Source of the DNA: Rhodoferax sp. OV413
GTDB lineage: Bacteria; Pseudomonadota; Gammaproteobacteria; Burkholderiales; Burkholderiaceae_C
Assembly: GCA_945861195.1 (NCBI GenBank)
Contig: CAMATS010000030.1
Coordinates: 1 to 12,808, forward strand
Length of the DNA stretch: 12,808 nt
Direction: 5' to 3'
The notes under the pieces: model-generated
Databases searched by the model: none
Told to the model about the DNA's origin: nothing
The model's input: only the letters and a program-made list of their open reading frames with translations
Shown here: positions 1 to 6,393 of the stretch, in pieces
Layout: each line of letters opens with the position of its first letter
Numbering within the stretch: the first letter of the stretch is position 1
Translations under genes and position numbers: made by a program

Positions 1-2246
1 GCGTCCATCTTGGTCGGCGGCGCCATCCACAATTTGACCGGAATGTCGCGCTTGTTCTCCAGCAGCTTGCTGGCGGCGCGGAAATGACCGATGTTGGTCA
101 TGCAAGAGCCGATGAACACCTCGTCAATCTTGGCGCCGGCCACATCGGACAGGGTTTTGACATCGTCGGGGTCGTTCGGGCAGGCCACGATCGGCTCGTG
201 GATGTTGGCCAGGTCGATCTCGATCACGGCGGCATACTCGGCGTCAGCATCGCCCTTGAGCAGCTGCGGGTCGGCCAGCCAGGCTTCCATCGCCTTGATG
301 CGGCGGTTGATGGTACGCACATCGGCGTAGCCACTGGCAATCATCCACTTCAACATTGTGATGTTGCTGGTGATGTACTCAATTATGGGCTCCTTGTTCA
401 GGTGCACGGTGCAGCCGCCGGCACTGCGCTCGGCGGAGGCGTCGCTGAGCTCGAACGCCTGCTCCACTTTCAGGTCGGGCAGCCCTTCGATCTCCAGGAT
501 GCGACCCGAGAAGATGTTTTTCTTGCCCTGTTTGGCCACGGTCAGCAGGCCGGCCTTTATGGCATACAGCGGGATCGCATTCACCAGGTCACGCAGGGTG
601 ACGCCAGACTGCATCTTGCCCTTGAAACGCACCAGCACGCTCTCGGGCATGTCCAGCGGCATCACGCCGGTGGCGGCACCAAAGGCCACCAAGCCCGAGC
701 CGGCCGGGAAGCTGATGCCGATCGGGAAGCGGGTGTGGCTGTCGCCGCCCGTGCCCACGGTGTCGGGCAGCAGCATGCGATTGAGCCAGCTGTGGATGAT
801 GCCGTCGCCCGGGCGCAGGCTGATGCCGCCCCGGTTGTTGATGAACTCGGGCAGCTCGTGGTGCATCTTCACATCCACCGGCTTCGGGTAGGCCGCGGTA
901 TGGCAGAAGGACTGCATCACCAGGTCGGCGCTGAAACCCAGGCAGGCCAGGTCCTTGAGCTCGTCCCGGGTCATGGGGCCAGTGGTGTCCTGGGAGCCCA
1001 CGCTGGCCATGCGGGGCTCGCAATAGGTGCCGGGACGCACGCCTTGCTGCTTACCGCCCACCGTTGGCAAGCCGCAGGACCGACCGACCATTTTCTGTGC
1101 CAGGGTGAAGCCCTTGGTCGAATCAGCCGGATTGCTGGGCAGCCGGAACAGGGTGCTCACAGGCAGCCCCAGCGCCTCGCGCGCCTTGGAGGTCAAACCG
1201 CGGCCGATGATCAGCGGTATGCGGCCGCCGGCCCGCACCTCGTCGAGCAGCACCTCGCTCTTGAGCTGAAACTCGGCAATCAACTGGCCATTTTTGAGCG
1301 CCTTGCCCTCGTAGGGACGCAGCTCGACCACATCGCCCATGGCCATCTGGCTGACGTCGAGTTCAATCGGCAGCGCACCCGAGTCTTCCATGGTGTTGTA
1401 AAAAATCGGGGCAATCTTGCTGCCCAGACAGACGCCGCCAAAGCGCTTGTTCGGCACAAACGGGATGTCCTGGCCGGTGAACCAGAGCACCGAGTTGGTG
1501 GCTGATTTGCGCGAGGAGCCGGTGCCGACCACGTCGCCGACATAGGCCACCAGATGGCCGCGTGCCTTGAGTTCATTGATGAACTTGACTGGCCCACGCT
1601 TGCCATCTTCTTCGGGCGTGATGCCGAGCCGGGCGTTTTTGTGCATGGCCAGCGCGTGCAGCGGGATGTCCGGGCGACTGAAGGCGTCGGGCGCCGGCGA
1701 CAGGTCGTCGGTGTTGATCTCGCCGGCGACCTTGAACACGGTCAGGGTGATGGACTGCGGCACTTCGGGCCGTGAGGTGAACCACTCGGCATCGGCCCAG
1801 CTGTGCAAAACAGCCCTGGCCTGGGCGTTGCCCGCATCGGCTTTTTCCTTGACATCATGGAACTGGTCGAACATCAGCAGTGTATTTTTGAGGCCGCTGG
1901 CGGCCACATCGGCCACGGCGGCGTCATCGAGCAGTTCCACCAGGGGGCTGATGTTGTAGCCGCCCAGCATGGTGCCAAGCAACTCGGTGGCCTTTTGCCG
2001 CGACAGCAGCGGACAGGTCTCGCTGCCATGCGCCACCGCTGCCAGATAACTAGCCTTGACCTTGGCGGCGTCATCGACACCGGCCGGCACGCGGTAAGTG
2101 ATCAAGTCCACCAGGGTGGACTCTTCACCGGCGGGCGGGCGCTTGAGCAGCTCGATCAATTCACCCGTCTGCTTGGCCGACAGGGGCAGCGGCGGGATGC
2201 CCAGGGCAGCACGCTCGGCCACGTGGGCACGATAATTTTGTAGCAT
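1..2246 (-). CDS. acnB: Aconitate hydratase B (bifunctional aconitase / 2-methylisocitrate dehydratase), 3' end cut by window
   Basis: AcnB isomerises citrate and isocitrate through cis-aconitate in the cytoplasm, using a [4Fe-4S] cluster; family members can also hydrate 2-methylaconitate. The 748 codons visible begin MLQNYRAHVAERAALGIPPL, the typical AcnB start. The N-terminal helical (HEAT-like) domain specific to AcnB covers about residues 1-160, followed by the swivel domain (VGTGSSRKSATNSV) and then the catalytic domains (GTGGDSHTRFPIG, GVMPLDMPESVLVRFKG). The first cluster ligand is C715 in GSCMTN. The paired C-x-x-C ligands should lie beyond the left edge. Family length is about 860-870 residues, so roughly 115 codons are missing. 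The start is supported by a strong Shine-Dalgarno on the minus strand (AAAAGGAG at 2260-2253, spacer 6). It is the last gene seen in the mdh / lyase / acnB series, 84 bases after the lyase stop. The reading frame is intact throughout what is visible. Confidence 0.97.
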   Translation of the reverse strand, partial: MLQNYRAHVAERAALGIPPLPLSAKQTGELIELLKRPPAGEESTLVDLITYRVPAGVDDAAKVKASYLAAVAHGSETCPLLSRQKATELLGTMLGGYNISPLVELLDDAAVADVAASGLKNTLLMFDQFHDVKEKADAGNAQARAVLHSWADAEWFTSRPEVPQSITLTVFKVAGEINTDDLSPAPDAFSRPDIPLHALAMHKNARLGITPEEDGKRGPVKFINELKARGHLVAYVGDVVGTGSSRKSATNSVLWFTGQDIPFVPNKRFGGVCLGSKIAPIFYNTMEDSGALPIELDVSQMAMGDVVELRPYEGKALKNGQLIAEFQLKSEVLLDEVRAGGRIPLIIGRGLTSKAREALGLPVSTLFRLPSNPADSTKGFTLAQKMVGRSCGLPTVGGKQQGVRPGTYCEPRMASVGSQDTTGPMTRDELKDLACLGFSADLVMQSFCHTAAYPKPVDVKMHHELPEFINNRGGISLRPGDGIIHSWLNRMLLPDTVGTGGDSHTRFPIGISFPAGSGLVAFGAATGVMPLDMPESVLVRFKGKMQSGVTLRDLVNAIPLYAIKAGLLTVAKQGKKNIFSGRILEIEGLPDLKVEQAFELSDASAERSAGGCTVHLNKEPIIEYITSNITMLKWMIASGYADVRTINRRIKAMEAWLADPQLLKGDADAEYAAVIEIDLANIHEPIVACPNDPDDVKTLSDVAGAKIDEVFIGSCMTNIGHFRAASKLLENKRDIPVKLWMAPPTKMD

Positions 2247-2252
2247 GACTTT

Positions 2253-2260
2253 CTCCTTTT
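2253..2260 (-). promoter_or_regulatory. Strong ribosome binding site of acnB
   Basis: The minus strand reads AAAAGGAG six bases before the ATG at 2246. It is the clearest Shine-Dalgarno sequence in the window and fixes the acnB start. It suggests acnB is translated independently of the upstream lyase gene rather than by coupling. Confidence 0.75.
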
Positions 2261-2309
2261 CAATCAATAAAAATTGGCTTAGCGCCGACCTGAGCGTCTG
2301 CCAGAAAAC

Positions 2310-2333
2310 ACCCTTGCATCAACCCTTGCATCA
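2310..2333. repeat. Perfect 12-bp tandem duplication at the end of the CitE-like gene
   Basis: The plus strand reads ACCCTTGCATCA twice in direct succession (2310-2321 and 2322-2333). On the coding (minus) strand this is TGATGCAAGGGT twice. The first TGA is the stop of the CitE-like gene. Because the unit is 12 bases, the second TGA (2321-2319) is in the same frame, giving a back-up stop four codons later. It looks like a simple replication-slippage duplication in the gap before acnB. Confidence 0.85.
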
Positions 2334-3431
2334 TGGCCCGGCCTGCGGCTGAAGGGGTGATGGAAAAAAGGCGCGGGCCTGTTCTGGCAGCACGGTTCCG
2401 GTTTGCTGCGCACGCTCCAGCACCTGCCAGAAATAGCGGTAACTGGCGCGGTCCTGCAAAACGCCTTTGTCCGATATGGGAGCCCAATCCGCCTGTTGGG
2501 CTGCCACCAGAATGCGCGTCGCCTGCTCAAGCTCTCCCGAATCCGGGGCAAAGGCTGCCAGTATCGGCCTGATCTGAGCCGGATGAATGCTCCACATCCG
2601 GGTAAATCCAAGTGTCCGGCAGGCCTTTCGCGCTGCAGCGAACAACTTGGCAACATCTCCGAATTCAGTCACCACGCAGTGCGATGCTACCTTGCCGAAG
2701 GCGTGGCAGGCTGCCGCAATTTCAAGCTTGGCACGCAGCACCAAGGGGTGGCTGAACTGACCCAGCGCAGCGTCGCCAAGCCCGTCATCCAGGCCCATGG
2801 CCGTGGCCGGTATGGCGCCGCCATGCGCTGACACGAAATCCATCAGACCAAAACTCAGGGATTGCACACGCTCGTGCGCGGCGATCTCAAAGGCCTTCTG
2901 CACTGCGGCTGGTGACTCGATCAAGACATGTAGAGGCAGGGGCGTCAGCCGCCCTGACTTGGCCGCGGCTTGATCGATCCACTGCACCGCCCGCTCCAGC
3001 GCGGCGAGCGACTCCAGCTTGGGTAGCATGACATGACACAGGGCATTTGCGGCCATGCCGACAATGGTCTCTACATCCTGCTCGAATGCCGGGTGGTCGA
3101 CCGGATGCACCCGCACCGCCACCCTCGGCCGACAACGCCCCGGTTCAGCCGCCGCCTGCGCCAGGCTGGCGCGAGCCAGTTCGGCCACCATCAACGCATG
3201 ATCAAGCTCGCCACCGGTCGGTGCGCCGTCCTCGCAGTCGAGCGTCACGTCGAAGGGGCAGGTGCCAAATTCTTCGGCCATCGCAGACTGCAGGGCTAAA
3301 CTTTTGCGCATCCGGGCTTCCACACCACAATAGTGATCGCAGACCGGGACGGGGCTCGCAGCACGCTGCGCGCCCAAGAGCACCTCACGGGGCGTCTGCA
3401 TGGCGCCTGGTCGTCCCGTGCCCGGCAGCAT
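2331..3431 (-). CDS. CitE-like CoA-ester lyase (HpcH/HpaI aldolase / citrate lyase beta-chain family)
   Basis: The protein (366 residues from this start) is a TIM-barrel lyase of the CitE / malyl-CoA lyase / citramalyl-CoA lyase superfamily. These enzymes use Mg2+ to cleave or form 3-hydroxyacyl-CoA esters. Visible family motifs are DVTLDCEDGAP (residues 61-71, acidic metal/substrate site), R107 in VAVRVHP, MLPKLES (135-141), the metal-binding glutamate E172 in LIESP, GLMDF (195-199) and WSIHPAQI (280-287). No citD, citF or citC lies beside it, so it is unlikely to be part of the holo-citrate lyase complex. A malyl-CoA or citramalyl-CoA type reaction is more plausible but is inferred. It lies 17 bases after the mdh stop, probably in the same transcript. 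The start is uncertain: ATG at 3431 lacks a good Shine-Dalgarno, and ATG at 3401 (giving MQTPREVLLGAQ) also fits the family start. A longer frame opening inside mdh is unlikely. Confidence 0.85.
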   Translation of the reverse strand: MLPGTGRPGAMQTPREVLLGAQRAASPVPVCDHYCGVEARMRKSLALQSAMAEEFGTCPFDVTLDCEDGAPTGGELDHALMVAELARASLAQAAAEPGRCRPRVAVRVHPVDHPAFEQDVETIVGMAANALCHVMLPKLESLAALERAVQWIDQAAAKSGRLTPLPLHVLIESPAAVQKAFEIAAHERVQSLSFGLMDFVSAHGGAIPATAMGLDDGLGDAALGQFSHPLVLRAKLEIAAACHAFGKVASHCVVTEFGDVAKLFAAARKACRTLGFTRMWSIHPAQIRPILAAFAPDSGELEQATRILVAAQQADWAPISDKGVLQDRASYRYFWQVLERAQQTGTVLPEQARAFFPSPLQPQAGP

Positions 3432-3448
3432 GACTTCGGTATCGCCGC

Positions 3449-4435
3449 TTAAAGCAGGTGTGCCACGCCAGCCTGCTCGTCTTGCAGTTCCTTCAAAGTC
3501 TTGTTGATGCACTCCTGGCTGAAGGCATCAACCGGCAGTCCTTCGACCGGCCGGTACTCACCACCCTCACAGGTCACGGCAAAACCAAACATGGTGTCTT
3601 TGGGGATGCCATACTGACCGTCGGAGGCGATCCCCATCGTGACCCATTTGCCATTGGTGCCGAGCGCCCAGTCTCGCATGTGGTCAATGGCCGCGTTCGC
3701 CGCCGAGGCGGCAGATGACACGCCCCGCGCAGCAATGATCGCCGCGCCGCGTTTACCCACCGTCGGCAAAAAGGTATTGATGTTCCAGTCGTGGTCATTG
3801 ATGCTGTCTTTGACACTCTGACCCCCAATGCTGGCAAACCTGTAATCGGCGTACATGGTGGGCGAATGGTTGCCCCAGACCACCAGTTTTTCAATCGCTG
3901 AGACCGGCTTGCCTGTTTTCTGCGCGAGTTGGCTCAAGGCGCGGTTGTGATCCAGCCGCAGCATGGCCGTGAAGTTCTTGCGCGGCAGGTCCGGCGCACT
4001 TTTCATGGCGATGTAAGCATTGGTGTTGGCCGGGTTACCCACCACCAGCACTTTGACATTGCGGTTGGCAACTGCATTGAGCGCCCTGCCCTGCGCCGTG
4101 AAGATCTCGGCATTCACAGCCAGCAGTTCGGCGCGCTCCATGCCGGGCCCGCGCGGACGTGAACCAATCAGCAGGGCGTAATCAACATCCTGAAAGGCCG
4201 TCATGGGGTCGCCATGGGCACGCATGCCGGCGAGCAAGGGGAAGGCGCAATCCTGCAACTCCATCATCACGCCTTGCAAGGCCTGCTGCGGCTTTTCCAG
4301 AGGCACTTCGAGCAGTTCGAGAATCACCGGCTGATCGCGGCCCAACATCTCACCCGAGGCAATACGAAACAGGACGGCGTAACCGATTTGGCCGGCAGCA
4401 CCGGTCACGGCAACACGAACAGGCTTTTTGCTCAT
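3449..4435 (-). CDS. mdh: Malate dehydrogenase (NAD-dependent, cytosolic-type)
   Basis: The enzyme oxidises malate to oxaloacetate with NAD+ in the last TCA step, feeding citrate synthase (gltA, same window). It has 328 residues, the usual length for the cytosolic-type MDH of betaproteobacteria, which differs from the shorter enterobacterial Mdh. The Rossmann nucleotide motif TGAAGQIG is at residues 11-18. The mobile substrate loop RPRGPGMER (93-101) supplies arginines R95 and R101. VVGNPANTN is at 131-139, LDHNRA (161-166) contributes D162 and R165, and VWGNHSPT holds the catalytic H190. The start MSKKPVRVAVTGAAGQIG matches the family, and GGAG on the minus strand (4447-4444) gives a Shine-Dalgarno with an 8-base spacer. 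It is the first gene of the leftward unit, divergent from the gntR regulator, and may be controlled from their shared 166-base region. Confidence 0.97.
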   Translation of the reverse strand: MSKKPVRVAVTGAAGQIGYAVLFRIASGEMLGRDQPVILELLEVPLEKPQQALQGVMMELQDCAFPLLAGMRAHGDPMTAFQDVDYALLIGSRPRGPGMERAELLAVNAEIFTAQGRALNAVANRNVKVLVVGNPANTNAYIAMKSAPDLPRKNFTAMLRLDHNRALSQLAQKTGKPVSAIEKLVVWGNHSPTMYADYRFASIGGQSVKDSINDHDWNINTFLPTVGKRGAAIIAARGVSSAASAANAAIDHMRDWALGTNGKWVTMGIASDGQYGIPKDTMFGFAVTCEGGEYRPVEGLPVDAFSQECINKTLKELQDEQAGVAHLL

Positions 4436-4505
4436 GATGAAAACTCCAGAATTGATTGAATCGAGGGCGTATCGGCCGAGAGGCGGGCGGACCCGAGCGG
4501 CAAAT

Positions 4506-4535
4506 AGTGTAATCCGGAAAACTGGCAGGGCGCAA
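4506..4535 (-). promoter_or_regulatory. Possible mdh promoter (weak)
   Basis: Reading the minus strand, TTGCGC (4535-4530) and TACACT (4511-4506) are separated by 18 bases. They resemble sigma70 -35 and -10 hexamers upstream of mdh, leaving a leader of about 65 bases. Both hexamers are imperfect, so this is a tentative call. If correct, the palindrome at 4547-4558 would lie just upstream of this promoter, near position -54. Confidence 0.3.
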
Positions 4536-4536
4536 A

Positions 4537-4564
4537 TTGTCTTGTGTCTTATATAAGATATGAT
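4537..4564 (+). promoter_or_regulatory. Likely sigma70 promoter of the gntR regulator
   Basis: TTGTCT (4537-4542) and TATGAT (4559-4564) form a -35/-10 pair with a 16-base spacer. The -10 differs from TATAAT at one position. Transcription would start near 4571, about 30 bases before the gntR ATG. The spacer holds the perfect palindrome at 4547-4558, so a repressor bound there would directly block RNA polymerase. Confidence 0.5.
4547..4558. promoter_or_regulatory. Candidate operator: perfect 12-bp palindrome TCTTATATAAGA
   Basis: TCTTATATAAGA equals its own reverse complement and lies in the mdh-gntR divergent region, inside the spacer of the proposed gntR promoter. Short AT-centred palindromes beside their own gene are typical GntR-family binding sites. 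A related smaller dyad, TTAAG-CAGGC-CTTAA (4575-4589), follows in the leader. That the neighbouring regulator binds here is inference from position and symmetry. I saw no second copy of the palindrome elsewhere in the window. Confidence 0.55.
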
Positions 4565-4601
4565 CTCAACCGACTTAAGCAGGCCTTAACCTGTCATTCC
4601 C

Positions 4602-5408
4602 ATGTCCCCAAGCACCACCCCCTCAAACGGAACCACTGCCCAGGGCTCAGGCATGCCCCCGGGTCCGGGTGAAGCAGCGTTGGCGCCCGCCTTCAGCCCC
4701 TTGTACCAACAAATCAAGAGCCTGCTACTCAACGGCCTGCGTTTGGGCGAATGGAAACCCGGCGAACTGATCCCCAGCGAAATCGAGCTTGCGGCGCGAT
4801 TTCGGGTTAGCCAGGGCACGGTTCGCAAAGCCATCGATGAGCTTGCCGCCGACAACCTGCTGATCAGGCGCCAAGGCCGGGGCACCTTTGTAGCCACCCA
4901 TGCTGAGCATCAGGTGCAATACCGCTTCCTTAAGCTCATGCCAGACAAGGGCGACGCCAGCAGCCAAGGCCAGGCGCAACGCCAGATTGTGGACTGCAAA
5001 CGCTTGCGGGCGCCTGCCGATGTCGCGCGACACCTGGCCGTGCGCACTGGCGAGCCGGTGCTGCGCATTCAGCGCGTGCTGCACTTTGCTGGCAAGCCCA
5101 CGATTCTGGAGGACATCTGGTTGCCAGGCGCCCCCTTCAAAGGTCTGACCACCGAGCGCTTGCGCCAAGACCAGGGGCCCATGTACGCCATGTTCGAGGC
5201 TGAATTCGGCATACGCATGGTTCGGGCGGACGAAAAAATACGCGCTGTTCTTGCCAGCGCAAGCGACAGTTTTTTGCTTGATGTCGCCGTGGCAACCCCG
5301 CTGCTGAGTGTTGAGCGAACCGCCTTCACTTACAACGACACCCCTATGGAGCTGCGCCGGGGCTTGTATGTCACCGACACCCATTACTATCGCAATGCCT
5401 TGAATTGA
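4602..5408 (+). CDS. GntR-family transcriptional regulator, HutC (UTRA) type
   Basis: This 268-residue regulator has an N-terminal winged helix-turn-helix at about residues 32-99 (PLYQQIKSLLLNG, PGELIPSEIELAARF, VSQGTVRKAIDELAADNLLI, RRQGRGTFVATH). A UTRA-type effector domain follows at about 108-262 (GEPVLRIQRVLHFAGKP, then ILEDIWLPGAPFKGL, ending RRGLYVTDTHYY). UTRA domains bind small metabolites; the ligand here is unknown, and a TCA intermediate or related acid is inferred only from the neighbours. The first 30 residues are a proline-, glycine- and serine-rich extension without domain character. The ATG at 4602 has no clear Shine-Dalgarno, so a later start such as M18 is possible. The gene is divergent from mdh and lies 119 bases upstream of sdhC in the same direction, so it may regulate both arms and itself. 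Confidence 0.9.
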   Translation: MSPSTTPSNGTTAQGSGMPPGPGEAALAPAFSPLYQQIKSLLLNGLRLGEWKPGELIPSEIELAARFRVSQGTVRKAIDELAADNLLIRRQGRGTFVATHAEHQVQYRFLKLMPDKGDASSQGQAQRQIVDCKRLRAPADVARHLAVRTGEPVLRIQRVLHFAGKPTILEDIWLPGAPFKGLTTERLRQDQGPMYAMFEAEFGIRMVRADEKIRAVLASASDSFLLDVAVATPLLSVERTAFTYNDTPMELRRGLYVTDTHYYRNALN

Positions 5409-5470
5409 GTTCAGCAGTGCGACTTGCCAGTGGCTATCGCGCCGGCCGAGCCTGATCTGCTGCATTGCAA

Positions 5471-5499
5471 TAGAATTTGTTCAAGCCGAATCGAACAAA
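5471..5499 (+). promoter_or_regulatory. Dyad TTTGTTC-N10-GAACAAA with -10-like TAGAAT upstream of sdhC
   Basis: TTTGTTC (5476-5482) and GAACAAA (5493-5499) are perfect 7-bp inverted arms around a 10-base spacer, 28 bases before the sdhC start. A TAGAAT (5471-5476) that could serve as a -10 overlaps the left arm; no convincing -35 is visible. The dyad could be an operator for the sdh operon or a small stem-loop in its leader. It does not resemble the TCTTATATAAGA palindrome beside gntR. Confidence 0.4.
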
Positions 5500-5527
5500 G
5501 CTGACGCAGCGACCCAAGAAAGCCAAC

Positions 5528-5965
5528 ATGACTGACACCGTCACGCCCAGACAGCGAGCTGAATTTCGCAACATCAACGCCTTCAAAGACCTGCCCACAT
5601 ACCGACTGCCGCCGGCCGGCTGGGTTTCGATACTGCACCGTATCAGTGGCGCCCTGATGTTTGTCCTGATGCCCTTCGTGATCTGGCTGTTCGATGTGTC
5701 GGTGTCATCGGAAATTTCATTCGCCAGGTTCACCGCCGTGTTCGACTCCGGCATGTTAGGACTGCCCGGTGTCGCCTGGAAGCTGCTCGCGCTGGTCTTG
5801 ATTTGGGCCTTTTTACACCACCTGATCGCCGGTCTGCGCCACCTGTGGATGGACATACGGCATTCAGTAGACAAGGAGTTTGGTCGATCATCGGCCGTCG
5901 CCACGCTGGCCCTGGGCTCGGGCTTGACGCTGGTGCTGGGACTCAAATTATTCGGCCTGTACTGA
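5528..5965 (+). CDS. sdhC: Succinate dehydrogenase cytochrome b556 subunit
   Basis: SdhC is one of two membrane anchors of complex II. With SdhD it holds heme b and the ubiquinone site in the inner membrane. The 145-residue protein has three hydrophobic helices at about residues 42-59, 82-104 and 122-144. The signature SILHRISG (34-41) supplies S34 and R38, equivalent to the quinone-site S27 and R31 of Escherichia coli. LHHLIAGLRHLWMD (96-109) supplies the expected axial heme ligand, H98 by alignment. The start MTDTVTPRQRAEFRNI is preferred over an upstream TTG at 5477, which would add 17 basic residues not typical of the family. Only a weak purine-rich AAGAAAG precedes it. It is the first gene of sdhCDAB-sdhE-gltA. 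Confidence 0.95.
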   Translation: MTDTVTPRQRAEFRNINAFKDLPTYRLPPAGWVSILHRISGALMFVLMPFVIWLFDVSVSSEISFARFTAVFDSGMLGLPGVAWKLLALVLIWAFLHHLIAGLRHLWMDIRHSVDKEFGRSSAVATLALGSGLTLVLGLKLFGLY

Positions 5966-5978
5966 AAGAGGATTAAGC

Positions 5979-6344
5979 ATGGCAGTGAATTACGGCTCCA
6001 AGCGCATCGTCGTGGGTGCGCATTACGGCCTGCGAGACTGGCTGGCTCAACGGGTCACAGCAGTCCTGATGGCCTTGTTTACCGCCCTGGTGCTGGCGCA
6101 ACTGCTGCTGTTCAAGGGCAGCATTGACTATGTCAAGTGGGCCGGCATTTTCTCAGCCCAGTGGATGAAGGTCATCACCTTCACAGTGATTCTTGCCCTG
6201 CTCTACCACGCATGGGTTGGCGTGCGCGATATCTGGATGGACTACATCAAACCGCTGGCACTGCGGCTGTCCTTGCAGGTACTTTCGCTGGTCTGGCTGG
6301 TCGGCTGCGCCGGCTGGTCTATCCAGGTCCTGTGGCGTTTGTAA
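5979..6344 (+). CDS. sdhD: Succinate dehydrogenase hydrophobic membrane anchor subunit
   Basis: SdhD is the second membrane anchor of complex II and completes the heme b and quinone pocket. The 121-residue protein has three transmembrane stretches at about residues 25-45, 62-82 and 96-117. The core motif LYHAWVGVRDIWMDYIKP (75-92) includes H77 (heme-side histidine), D88 and Y89; the DY pair matches the quinone-site D82 and Y83 of Escherichia coli SdhD. It starts 13 bases after the sdhC stop with a good Shine-Dalgarno, AGAGGA (5967-5972), that overlaps the region of the sdhC stop. This fits tight co-translation of the two anchors. Confidence 0.95.
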   Translation: MAVNYGSKRIVVGAHYGLRDWLAQRVTAVLMALFTALVLAQLLLFKGSIDYVKWAGIFSAQWMKVITFTVILALLYHAWVGVRDIWMDYIKPLALRLSLQVLSLVWLVGCAGWSIQVLWRL

Positions 6345-6393
6345 AGAAAACCAGCGCGGCGGCCCCACCCAGTCTCACAGTTTTTAAAAATCC

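Noticed and set aside
84..1505. 473-codon open frame on the plus strand opposite acnB
   Set aside because: It is antisense to the well-supported acnB frame. Its sequence is rich in H, Q, G, A and L with no domain character, as expected from the complementary strand of a GC-rich gene.
2265..2276. CAAT-AAAA-ATTG dyad before acnB as an operator
   Set aside because: Four-base arms in AT-rich sequence are expected by chance.
3432..3512. Longer N-terminus of the CitE-like protein starting at 3512
   Set aside because: It would overlap the 3' end of mdh by 64 bases and adds residues not seen in the family; starts at 3431 or 3401 are more natural.
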